Part shown: one piece after another, positions 1 through 8,470 of the stretch
How positions within the stretch are numbered: position 1 is the first letter of the stretch
How the letters are laid out: each line of letters begins with the position of its first letter
Origin: Pseudomonas putida
Lineage (GTDB): Bacteria > Pseudomonadota > Gammaproteobacteria > Pseudomonadales > Pseudomonadaceae
Length of the DNA stretch: 64,000 nucleotides
NCBI RefSeq assembly: GCF_002906855.1
Contig: NZ_MINI01000038.1
Span: forward strand, 1,922,001 to 1,986,000
Direction: 5' to 3'
The notes under the pieces: generated by a model
What the model was told of the DNA's origin: nothing
The model's database searches: none
What the model saw: the letters and a program-made list of their open reading frames with translations, nothing else
Made by a program: the position numbers and the translations under genes

Positions 1-434
1 GCCTGGCTGCCGAACAGGATCAGGCCGACACGGTCGCCTTCGCGGTCCTGCAGGAAGTCGCCGAGCAATGCCTTGACCAGGTCGAGGCGGCTGATGTCTT
101 CGTCTTTCCACTGCATGTCGGGGAAGTCCATCGAGCCCGACACATCCACCGCCACCAGCAGGTCGCGGCCACTGGCGGCCACCGGCACCGGTTCACCGAG
201 CCATTGCGGGCGCGCAGCGGCCAGCAGCAGCAACAGCCAGATCAGTACATATGGCGCCTGCTGGCGCAGGGTCGGCAGGTTCAGGCGTGCACGGCGCCCG
301 GCCAGCCCTTCCAGCTCGTCGAGGAAGCCGACCTTGAGCACCGGCTCGCCACTGTCGGCGGCGGGCAGCAGCAGGCGCGCCAGCCACGGCAGCGGCAGCA
401 GCACGAAGATCCACGGCCAGGCCAGTTCAAACAT
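1..434 (-). CDS. VWA-domain membrane protein (partial, runs off left edge)
   Basis: Only the first ~144 codons are in the window. They show a hydrophobic start (MFELAWPWIFVLLPLPWLAR), a second hydrophobic segment near residues 60-75, then a von Willebrand A domain opening with the MIDAS motif DVSGSMD. This is the layout of BatA/BatB-type proteins, inner-membrane anchored with the metal-binding domain exposed. The ATG at 434 overlaps the stop of the upstream gene by 8 bases, as expected for the fourth gene of a MoxR-DUF58-DUF4381-VWA operon. In this family VWA proteins are thought to act with a MoxR ATPase in assembling or remodelling envelope proteins or metalloenzymes; the client is not evident here. 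Confidence 0.9.
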   Translation of the reverse strand, partial: MFELAWPWIFVLLPLPWLARLLLPAADSGEPVLKVGFLDELEGLAGRRARLNLPTLRQQAPYVLIWLLLLLAAARPQWLGEPVPVAASGRDLLVAVDVSGSMDFPDMQWKDEDISRLDLVKALLGDFLQDREGDRVGLILFGSQ

Positions 435-921
435 GTTTGCGAATCCAGGTTTCGACCGCCTGGCTGAGCCCGACGATGGCCTTGTCGTCGAGTTTGCACT
501 CGGGCTTGTAGGCGCCTTCGACCAGCACCATCCAGCGGGTCAGGCCGGCGGCCGGGCAGCGGTTGTCGAGAAAGGCCAGCCACTGGCGGCCGTTCAAGGT
601 ATGGCTGTTGGCACCGGGGTAGTGGTTGCGGCACAGGCGCTTGAGCAGGGCGTTGATCTGCTGCAGCCAGGCGCCGGCCGGGGCGCCGTCATAGGGGCGC
701 GGCAGGCGGGCGAGTTCGGCCAGGGCTTCCAGGCGCACCGGGTCGAGCGGCAGCTCGGCGCGCACCACCGGGCGCTTGCCCGGGCGCCAGCGGCGCAACC
801 GCCACAGGCCCCAGACCAGCAGCGGCAGCAATGCGAGCAGCAGCCACCAGCCCGGTGCCGGCGGCCACATGCCGATTGCCGGCGGTGCAATCAGTGGTTG
901 CAACTGGTCCAGCGGGTTCAT
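427..921 (-). CDS. DUF4381 domain protein
   Basis: A 164-residue protein with one strongly hydrophobic segment near residues 18-36 (GWWLLLALLPLLVWGLW) followed by a basic stretch and a soluble C-terminal domain, matching DUF4381 proteins found between DUF58 and VWA genes. The start is the ATG at 921, because it overlaps the upstream stop in an ATGA arrangement; a longer reading into the DUF58 gene is not credible. Probably an inner-membrane partner in the MoxR system. Biochemical role unknown. Confidence 0.85.
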   Translation of the reverse strand: MNPLDQLQPLIAPPAIGMWPPAPGWWLLLALLPLLVWGLWRLRRWRPGKRPVVRAELPLDPVRLEALAELARLPRPYDGAPAGAWLQQINALLKRLCRNHYPGANSHTLNGRQWLAFLDNRCPAAGLTRWMVLVEGAYKPECKLDDKAIVGLSQAVETWIRKHV

Positions 922-1862
922 TGGCCGCTCCCGGGGCGCTGGGCGTTCAGATACTCGCGCAGTTGCTCGATCATCTCGCTCTGGGTGCTGAGCGGCATCA
1001 ACAGTACGCGCAGCTTCTGCGCCATCAGCTCCCAGCGCTCGATGCGCGCTTCGGCCTGTTGACGGTAGGCCTGGCGCAGGTTGGCGTCCAGGGTGTCGAG
1101 CTCCAGCTGCGAGCCGCGTTGGGCGAAGCGCAGCAGGCCGGCGGCGGGCAGGGCGTGGTCGAGCGGGTCGGACACCGGCATCAGCAACAGGTCGCAATGG
1201 CGCGAGAGCATGGCCAGGTGTTGCTCGGCCTGGGCGCTGAGCGAGCGTTCGTCGCAGATGATGATGGCCAGGCTGCCGGGGCGCAGCACTTCACGGGCGC
1301 GGCGCAGAGCCAGGCCGAGGCTGTCGGTCTGTGGCGCGGCTTCGGTGTGCAGGGCCTGGTTGACCTTGGCCAGGCGGTTGAGCAGCTGCAGCAGGCTCTG
1401 CTTGCTGCGCCGTGGCTTGATCTCGTGGTGCTCGTTGTCGCCGAACACCAGCCCGCCGATGCGGTCGTTGTGGCCCAGCGCGGCCCAGCCGAACAGCGCG
1501 GCGGCCTCGGCTGCGAGCACCGACTTGAACATCAGCCCCGAGCCGAAGAACAGGCGCTGGCTCTGTTCGACGAGGATGAAGATCGGCCGTTCGCGTTCCT
1601 CGTGGAACAGCTTGGTGTGTGGCTCCTGGGTGCGTGCGGTGACGCGCCAGTCGATGTTGCGCACATCGTCACCGGCCTGGTACACGCGCACCTGGTCGAA
1701 GTCCACGCCGCGCCCGCGCAGCTTGGAGTGGTGCAGGCCGACCAGCGGGCTGCGCTGGCCAGGACGTGAAAACAGCTGGATCTCGCGCACGCGGTGGCGC
1801 ATGTCGATCAGTTCGGCGAGGCCAATGCGGATGCCGGGTTCGGCCTGCGGCGCGGTGGGCAT
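918..1862 (-). CDS. DUF58 domain protein
   Basis: A 314-residue soluble protein with the DUF58 core near residues 45-250: a segment reading GRGVDFDQVRVYQAGDDVR followed by NIDWRVTART, which is the family signature, then a degenerate VWA-like fold. DUF58 proteins nearly always accompany MoxR ATPases and are thought to act as adaptors. The gene begins 3 bases after the MoxR stop and overlaps DUF4381, so all four genes are probably translated from one mRNA. No transmembrane segment was seen. Confidence 0.9.
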   Translation of the reverse strand: MPTAPQAEPGIRIGLAELIDMRHRVREIQLFSRPGQRSPLVGLHHSKLRGRGVDFDQVRVYQAGDDVRNIDWRVTARTQEPHTKLFHEERERPIFILVEQSQRLFFGSGLMFKSVLAAEAAALFGWAALGHNDRIGGLVFGDNEHHEIKPRRSKQSLLQLLNRLAKVNQALHTEAAPQTDSLGLALRRAREVLRPGSLAIIICDERSLSAQAEQHLAMLSRHCDLLLMPVSDPLDHALPAAGLLRFAQRGSQLELDTLDANLRQAYRQQAEARIERWELMAQKLRVLLMPLSTQSEMIEQLREYLNAQRPGSGQ

Positions 1863-1865
1863 GGG

Positions 1866-2825
<960 letters not shown>

Positions 2826-2998
2826 CGGCGACGGTTCCTGGGTTTGCGCCAGGGGGCGGGCAGCCTGGCAGGGGGGATACTTTAATCTATCCGCGGTGCC
2901 GCGTCGAAATCTGCACGCAGGCGTTGTGGGGTTCGCTGATGTTGCCCATGGACAGTTTGTCGCTTCCTGTTGCCTCCAAGCTGAACAGGAATACGACG

Positions 2999-4204
2999 AT
3001 GGGCAAGCAATGCAGCTGTGTGCGAGTGGGTATCTTCTTTGACGGTACGGGCAACAACCAGGGCAATGTCTCCCAGCCTCTCAGCAACATCGCCCTGTTG
3101 CATGGGCTTTACCCGCAAGGGGAGGTGGGTGGCCAGGCATTCATCAAACTGTATGTGGAAGGGGTTGGTACGACCACGGGAGAGGCCGATTCGCTGTATG
3201 CGCAGGGAACTGGCAGGGGCGCAACCGGTGTGCAGGCGCGTGTGAACCAGGCTTTGGTCAGGGTTGGCGAGCAGTTGCGCCTGCTAGCAGTACCCGAGCG
3301 GGTCGAGTTCGACCTGTTCGGCTTTAGCCGCGGCGCGGCGACGGCCAGGCAGTTGGCCAACCAGCTTGGTAGCGATGAAGGGCTGCCGGCCGAACTGCAG
3401 CGTGCGCGGGTGATCAACTTCATTGGCCTGTTCGACACGGTCGCGGCCATCGTCGAGCCCCTGCGTGGTCAATTCGACCCCGCCGACGCGCGCCTGGGCG
3501 GCCTATGCCTTGGGTTGCCAGAGGGCATTGCCCGGCAGGTGGTGCAACTGGTGGCCAGGGATGAGCAACGGCACAACTTTGCCTTGGTGCTCAGTGGCAA
3601 CGACATCATCGTGCCTGGCGTGCATTCCAACATCGGTGGCGGTTATGCGCAATCGATGCTCGAGCAGGTGTTGCTGAACAAGCCCTTTTCGAGCCGGGTG
3701 ACGCAGGCAACGCAAGCCGAACGAACCAACGCCTATGCCCAGGCCCACGCCTTGCTCACCGAGCTTGGCGACCCCGTGGCGCGTGTGCTTACTTGGGAAG
3801 AGCCGGTGAGCGGAGCTCGGGCGCAGCGGGATGAGGCGCAGAAAGACGTTTATGCGGCGGTTTACCGGGAACGAGAAGTGTACGGCCACCTGTCGCGGGT
3901 TTACCTGAGCATCATGCGTGAACTGGGCCTGCGTCACGGCGTGCCTTTTTTGCCCTTGGGTGATGTCGAGGCTCACCGGGTGCCGGATGAGCTGCGGGGG
4001 ATCAGTCGCTCGCTGCACGACTATGTGCTGAACGGCGGGGCATGGCTGACTGCGGAGGAAGAGGCATTGTTGCAAAAGAGGTATGTACATGCCTCAGCGC
4101 ACTGGAACGCGTTGAAGGGATTGCGTTGCAGCGGGCTGGATGTGCTGTTTGTCGACCGGCCGGCGCAGGGGGGCAGGGTGGTGCATGAGAATCCTGTTGG
4201 CTGA
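2999..4204 (+). CDS. DUF2235 (Tle1-like) alpha/beta-hydrolase, putative phospholipase
   Basis: The 401-residue product opens with GIFFDGTGNN, typical of DUF2235. It carries the nucleophile elbow GFSRGAA with Ser110, a candidate acid Asp146 in GLFDTVAAI, and a candidate His209 in PGVHSNIGGGY, a serine-hydrolase triad as in Tle1 phospholipases. Tle1 members are often type VI secretion effectors acting on phospholipids in neighbouring cells. No vgrG, PAAR, chaperone or immunity gene flanks it, so the effector role is only a possibility. The ATG at 2999 is chosen because AGGAA precedes it; in-frame starts at 2924 (TTG), 2939 and 2948 exist. It looks inserted between two core operons. Confidence 0.8.
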   Translation: MGKQCSCVRVGIFFDGTGNNQGNVSQPLSNIALLHGLYPQGEVGGQAFIKLYVEGVGTTTGEADSLYAQGTGRGATGVQARVNQALVRVGEQLRLLAVPERVEFDLFGFSRGAATARQLANQLGSDEGLPAELQRARVINFIGLFDTVAAIVEPLRGQFDPADARLGGLCLGLPEGIARQVVQLVARDEQRHNFALVLSGNDIIVPGVHSNIGGGYAQSMLEQVLLNKPFSSRVTQATQAERTNAYAQAHALLTELGDPVARVLTWEEPVSGARAQRDEAQKDVYAAVYREREVYGHLSRVYLSIMRELGLRHGVPFLPLGDVEAHRVPDELRGISRSLHDYVLNGGAWLTAEEEALLQKRYVHASAHWNALKGLRCSGLDVLFVDRPAQGGRVVHENPVG

Positions 4205-4224
4205 AGGGGCCTGCCTGACAGTAC

Positions 4225-4255
4225 CTGCCTCATCGCCAGCGAGGTGATGAGGCAG
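4225..4255. terminator. Hairpin between convergent genes
   Basis: A perfect 10-bp inverted repeat (CTGCCTCATC / GATGAGGCAG) with an 11-base loop lies between the DUF2235 gene and the convergent MFS gene. There is no long T tract, so its terminator role is inferred from position. Confidence 0.5.
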
Positions 4256-4264
4256 TAACAGGCT

Positions 4265-5596
4265 TCAGTTCTTCGCGCTTGAGTGCTTGCGCCCCTGGTC
4301 GCACAGGGCGAACACCACCACCAGCACCCCGGCAATCGCCAGGATCAGCGCCACGCCATCGGTGGAATGGGTTGCCGATCGGGCCACCAGGGCCAGGCCG
4401 CCCAGCGGCGCCAGGCCGCCGGCTACCGCAGTGCCGATCTCACGGCCGGTGCCAAAGCCCGACGAGCGTGTCTGGGTCGGGAACTGGCGGCTGAGAAACG
4501 ACCCCTGCGGGGCGAACATCATCGGCGCGAGGATGCCGGTGCCGATCGCGATGGCGATGTAGATCTGTGTGGGCTCACCGGTGCTCAACAGCTGCAGGAA
4601 CGGGTAGGCGAACAGAGCCGACAGGACTCCGCCGAGCATCAGCACGGTCTTGCTGCTCCAGCGGTCGCACAGCCAGCCGAAGAACGGCACGGCAAAGATC
4701 GCCACCAGGCTGGCGATGGTCACCGACAGCGAGGTGACATGCGCTTCCACGCCTTTGAACTGGGTCAGGTAGGCTAGCGAGAAGGTCTTGAAGATGTAGC
4801 TCAGGGCGTTGTAGCCGATGGCCACGAAGAACACCACGGCCAGGCCCTTGAGGTCGTTCCTGAACAGCAGCTTCAGCGGCGACACCTGTGGCTTGCTGCT
4901 GTCGGCCTTGTCGAGTTCCTTGAAGTCCGGCGTCTCGGGGATGCTCTTGCGCACCCACAGGCCGACCGCCACCAGGGCGATGCTGGCAATGAACGGGATG
5001 CGCCAGCCGCCGGCCAGGAGGAATTCGTTGCCATTCATGGTCAGCAGGTACACGGTCAGCGACGACAGCAGCAGGCCCAGGTTCAGCCCCAGCGCCGGCC
5101 AGGCGCCCTGGCTGCCGCGCTTGCCTTCGCTGGCATGTTCGTAGGAGGTCACCGCCGCGCCGGACAGCTCGGCCCCCGCGCCCAGGCCCTGGATGATGCG
5201 GATCACCACCAGCAGGATCGGTGCCCAGATGCCGATGCTGGCATAGCTTGGAATCAGCCCGATCAGCGCCGTGCACACGCCCATCATGCAGAAGGTGATT
5301 ACCAGTACGTGCTTGCGCCCGAAGCGGTCGCCCAGGTAACCGAACAGGACGCCGCCGAAGGGACGGGCGATGAAGCCGATGGCGAAGGTGGAGAAGGCCA
5401 GCAGCGAGGCTACTGCCGGGTTGCTGGCATCGAAGAAGATCTTCGAGAACACGATCGCTGCCATGGTCGCGTAGAGGTAGAAGTCGTACCACTCCAGCAT
5501 CGAGCCGAAGATGGTCGCCGCCGCCACCTTGCGCAGGCGCTTGCGTTGCTGTTGCGGGGTCTCGTGCGCGGCCGGGGCCGCCTCATGTACCGACAT
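4265..5596 (-). CDS. MFS transporter, metabolite:H+ symporter family
   Basis: A 443-residue inner-membrane protein with about 12 hydrophobic helices. The N-terminal motif SMLEWYDFYLYATMAA and the loop GYLGDRFGRKHVL place it in the metabolite:H+ symporter branch of the major facilitator superfamily (relatives of ShiA, KgtP and ProP), which import organic acids or osmolytes. It lies 42 bases downstream of lhgO on the same strand, so import of 2-hydroxyglutarate or a related dicarboxylate is a reasonable inference. Substrate cannot be read from sequence alone. Confidence 0.88.
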   Translation of the reverse strand: MSVHEAAPAAHETPQQQRKRLRKVAAATIFGSMLEWYDFYLYATMAAIVFSKIFFDASNPAVASLLAFSTFAIGFIARPFGGVLFGYLGDRFGRKHVLVITFCMMGVCTALIGLIPSYASIGIWAPILLVVIRIIQGLGAGAELSGAAVTSYEHASEGKRGSQGAWPALGLNLGLLLSSLTVYLLTMNGNEFLLAGGWRIPFIASIALVAVGLWVRKSIPETPDFKELDKADSSKPQVSPLKLLFRNDLKGLAVVFFVAIGYNALSYIFKTFSLAYLTQFKGVEAHVTSLSVTIASLVAIFAVPFFGWLCDRWSSKTVLMLGGVLSALFAYPFLQLLSTGEPTQIYIAIAIGTGILAPMMFAPQGSFLSRQFPTQTRSSGFGTGREIGTAVAGGLAPLGGLALVARSATHSTDGVALILAIAGVLVVVFALCDQGRKHSSAKN

Positions 5597-5638
5597 GGGG
5601 GTTCCTTATTGTCTTTGTAGTTGTGGGTGACGCAGATT

Positions 5639-6832
5639 TCAGCGGGCCTTGAGGATCTTCTCGGCGATCATCTGGCCGATGGGGATGGCCGAGGTGGCAG
5701 CCGGCGAAGGGGCATTGCAGACATGCACCATGCGCGGGGTCTCGGCGAACAGGAAGTCATGCACCAGGGTGCCGTCGCGCATCACCGCCTGGGCGCGAAT
5801 GCCCGCTTCGTAAGGCAGCAGGTCTGCGACCTCCAGCGATGGGCAGTACTTGCGGCACTGTTGCAGGTAACCGCGCTTGAACAGCGAGTTCTTCATCTCG
5901 GTGGTGCCGGAGCCGAGGTTGTTCCAAATGGTTTTCCAGAACCCCGCGAAGCGGGCGTACTCGGCCACGTCGCGCCAGTTGACCGAAAGCTTGCGATAGT
6001 TCTCGCGGCCGAAGCCGAGCACGGCATTCGGGCCGACGGTAACGCTGCCGTCGATCATGCGCGTAAGGTGCACGCCGAGAAATGGCAGCTCCGGGTCGGG
6101 TATCGGGTAGATCAGGTGGTTGACGATCTGGTTCTTGCTGGCCGGCAGGCGGTAGTACTCACCGCGGAAAGGGATGATCTGGTGGTCGATCTTCACCCCG
6201 GCCAGGCGCGCCAGGCGGTCGGACTGCAGGCCGGCGCAGGCCACCAGCTGGCGGGCGCGCCAGGTGTGGCTGTCGGTGTCGACGGCGACATGGTCGGCGT
6301 GCTCCTGGATGGCGCGCACGCGGGTGGACAGGTGCACCTCGCCGCCTGCCTGGCGGATCACTTTGGCCATGGCGTTGCATACCTGGGTGTAGTCGACGAT
6401 ACCGGTGGCATCGAGGAACAGCGCGCCCTTGCCGACGATGTTCGGTTCACGTTCAGCCAGCGCAGCGGCGTCCAGGCGCTCGACCTTCAGGCCGTTCTGC
6501 TGCGAGCGCTCGTACAGGGCCTGCATGCGTTGCACTTCCAGGTCGTTGGAGGCCACCAGCAGTTTGCCGCAGACCTCGAAGGCGATGCCGTGCTCGATGC
6601 AGAAGTCTTTGGTCGCCTGGGCGCCGCGCTTGCACAGGTCGGCCTTGAGGCTGCCCGGTGCGTAGTAGATGCCTGCATGGATCACGCCACTGTTGTGGCC
6701 GGTCTGGTGGCGGCCGAGGCTGGCTTCCTTCTCCAGGATCAGCAGAGATGCGCCCGGGCGCTGCTCGAGCAGGGCCATCGCAGTAGCGAGGCCGACGATG
6801 CCGCCGCCGATGATGCAGTAGTCGTAAGTCAT
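5639..6832 (-). CDS. lhgO: L-2-hydroxyglutarate oxidase
   Basis: A 397-residue FAD-dependent oxidoreductase of the DAO family. The Rossmann motif YDYCIIGGGIVGLATAMAL is at the N-terminus, and the LhgO/YgaF signature GRHQTGHNSGVIHAGIYY follows near residue 40. The enzyme oxidises L-2-hydroxyglutarate to 2-oxoglutarate and passes electrons to the respiratory chain, and in pseudomonads it serves glutarate/lysine catabolism. The gene lies between a FadR-type regulator and an MFS permease, with a putative operator 37 bases upstream of its start. No csiD glutarate hydroxylase gene lies beside it. Confidence 0.92.
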   Translation of the reverse strand: MTYDYCIIGGGIVGLATAMALLEQRPGASLLILEKEASLGRHQTGHNSGVIHAGIYYAPGSLKADLCKRGAQATKDFCIEHGIAFEVCGKLLVASNDLEVQRMQALYERSQQNGLKVERLDAAALAEREPNIVGKGALFLDATGIVDYTQVCNAMAKVIRQAGGEVHLSTRVRAIQEHADHVAVDTDSHTWRARQLVACAGLQSDRLARLAGVKIDHQIIPFRGEYYRLPASKNQIVNHLIYPIPDPELPFLGVHLTRMIDGSVTVGPNAVLGFGRENYRKLSVNWRDVAEYARFAGFWKTIWNNLGSGTTEMKNSLFKRGYLQQCRKYCPSLEVADLLPYEAGIRAQAVMRDGTLVHDFLFAETPRMVHVCNAPSPAATSAIPIGQMIAEKILKAR

Positions 6833-6868
6833 GCAGGGGTACCTTGATGTTCTTGTCGGTGGATCTGC

Positions 6869-6885
6869 TTATCAGGTTGTCAGAC
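6869..6885. promoter_or_regulatory. Putative LhgR operator upstream of lhgO
   Basis: The 17-mer TTATCAGGTTGTCAGAC lies between the regulator stop and the lhgO start. The same 17 bases recur exactly at 7663-7679, in front of the regulator. Exact recurrence in two short regulatory gaps and a TTGTC..GAC dyad suggest binding by the FadR-type regulator. Confidence 0.7.
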
Positions 6886-6935
6886 TAAGTAGTGCGTAAA
6901 AAGGCCCGCGTCAGGCCGCGTCGGTTTCTCCAGGG

Positions 6936-7646
6936 TCAGTCGAGGGCGGGGAGGTCGATCTTCAGGCGCTTGGCCGAGGCGCGCAGGTGCGCTTCGGCGC
7001 AGGCCGCAGCCGCCTGGCGGTCGCCATCGGCGATGGCCTGGTAAAGCATCTGGTGTTCACGATTGGCATCGGCCGAACCACCCACCGAGTGGGCTGCGGA
7101 GTTTTCCCAGGCGGTGCGCCGGGCACTGGCCAGCTGGCCACCGAGGAAGTCGTGGAAGGCCACGAAGTAATCGTTCTTGCTGGCTTCGGCAATCGCCCGG
7201 TGGAAGGCCACGTCGGCGGCCGAGGCGGTGGCGAAGTCACTGCGCTTGTCGAGCATTTCCTGCAGGGCCTTGGCCATGTGGGCCAGGTCGTGCTCGTCGC
7301 GGCGGCGGGCGGCGATCGCGGCGGCCTGGGTTTCGATCCACAGGCGCATTTCGAACATCTGCACCAGGTCCGGCTTGCGGCCATTGCTGCCGGGGAAGCG
7401 GAACACGGTACCGGCAGGTGTTTGCGAGATGTAGGAACCGAGCCCGCGACGGGCGATCAGCACGCCGTCGGCCTTGAGCTGCGCCACGGCTTCACGCACC
7501 ACCGAGCGGCTGACGTTCAGCTGTTCGGCCAGTTGCTGTTCGGTGGGCAGGCGCGATTCGGCGGCCAGACGGCCGGAGTCGATCTCGGCGCGAATGGCGC
7601 TGACGACACGGTCTACCAGGGTGTCGGGGCGCTGGAGCTCTAGCAT
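6936..7646 (-). CDS. lhgR: GntR/FadR-family regulator of lhgO (LhgR-like)
   Basis: The 236-residue protein has an N-terminal winged helix-turn-helix (RLPTEQQLAEQLNVSRSVVR near residues 25-45) and an all-helical C-terminal FCD ligand domain, the FadR subfamily of GntR. An LhgR regulator beside lhgO that responds to L-2-hydroxyglutarate has been described in P. putida W619; identity here is inferred from position and family. It probably represses both itself and lhgO, since the same 17-base element stands before each gene. The gap to lhgO is 103 bases, so lhgO likely has its own promoter. Confidence 0.82.
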   Translation of the reverse strand: MLELQRPDTLVDRVVSAIRAEIDSGRLAAESRLPTEQQLAEQLNVSRSVVREAVAQLKADGVLIARRGLGSYISQTPAGTVFRFPGSNGRKPDLVQMFEMRLWIETQAAAIAARRRDEHDLAHMAKALQEMLDKRSDFATASAADVAFHRAIAEASKNDYFVAFHDFLGGQLASARRTAWENSAAHSVGGSADANREHQMLYQAIADGDRQAAAACAEAHLRASAKRLKIDLPALD

Positions 7647-7662
7647 GGAAACGGTTGCCTAG

Positions 7663-7681
7663 TTATCAGGTTGTCAGACAA
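7663..7681. promoter_or_regulatory. Putative LhgR operator upstream of its own gene
   Basis: An exact copy of the 17-mer at 6869-6885 ends here in the perfect palindrome TTGTC-A-GACAA (7671-7681), 17 bases upstream of the regulator ATG. The position fits autorepression. Confidence 0.72.
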
Positions 7682-7735
7682 TGCCTGTCGTGGGGCGGCG
7701 CTGTCAATGTATTCATTGGGTTATGGGGTGAGGTC

Positions 7736-7838
7736 TGGCCCTTTCGCGGGACAAGCCCGCTCCTACAGGTGCAACACAGGTTTTGGATTGTGGGATACCT
7801 GTAGGAGCGGGCTTGCCCCGCGAAAGGGCCGGCACAGG
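7736..7838. repeat. Inverted pair of P. putida-type REP elements
   Basis: Two copies of the ~35-base REP palindrome face each other: one near 7736-7769, the inverted one near 7798-7832, separated by 28 bases. Each holds the core GCGGG..CCCGCTCCTACAGG. The pair sits in the gap between two minus-strand genes and may also fold as a large hairpin. Confidence 0.88.
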
Positions 7839-7842
7839 AAAA

Positions 7843-8196
7843 TCAGAGCTCGCTGACGAAGGTGCCAGTGCCGTCAAGGATATTACGTAAGGTCAGCGCC
7901 ACTTCCTCAAGGTCGGACCCTGCCGAAGTCAGCACGATCTCCAGTGCCTCATCCCCTTTCAGCGCATCCCGATCCCCAGTCGCCACCTCGATCAGCAAAC
8001 GCTGTGCACTCAAGGTCACCTTCAGCCCATCCAGGGTCGACGGCTCGTCATCCAGGGTCAGGTCGACGGTGTCTTCATCCGGATAACGGGTCAGCAGAAA
8101 CATCTGCCCCTTGTCGCTGTGGCAGCACAAGGTCGCCATGTTGTCTTCCTCGTCATCGCAAGGGGTGGCGAACAGCAGGGCGGTCTTGATTTGCAT
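7843..8196 (-). CDS. Conserved hypothetical protein
   Basis: A 117-residue acidic protein without signal peptide or membrane helix; no family was recognised. It has two Cys residues in ATLCCHSD near residue 25 and a C-terminal region rich in acidic and aliphatic residues. The ATG at 8196 is taken as start, but the Shine-Dalgarno is weak and the ATG at 8139 is an alternative. It is divergent from gdhB across 274 bases. Position next to gdhB is, from memory, conserved in P. putida genomes, which supports it being real. Confidence 0.65.
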   Translation of the reverse strand: MQIKTALLFATPCDDEEDNMATLCCHSDKGQMFLLTRYPDEDTVDLTLDDEPSTLDGLKVTLSAQRLLIEVATGDRDALKGDEALEIVLTSAGSDLEEVALTLRNILDGTGTFVSEL

Positions 8197-8470
8197 GGCA
8201 ACGGCTCGGGTTTCTGGAAATGAGAGGGAATTCTGACAGCCTTGCACACATCCATAAACGTAAAGTTGCCAGCCCTTGACCGAAATTGTCGCAGCCTCGC
8301 AAGCGGCAATGACCGCTCAGTCGTTAAGCTTCGGCGAGCCCTGAACGTGCCTGCCATGTTCAACGTCTGGTTTTACCGTCCGGCTTGCCATGGGTTGGCT
8401 ATTGTTGATCCGTACATGGCGGACGTGCGCGACGCTTCAACTAATACAAAGCCCAAGCGGAGTACCATAG

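Noticed and set aside
2826..4264. Type VI secretion cluster around the DUF2235 gene
   Set aside because: Flanking operons are MoxR/VWA and MFS/lhgO; no tss, vgrG or PAAR gene occurs in the window.
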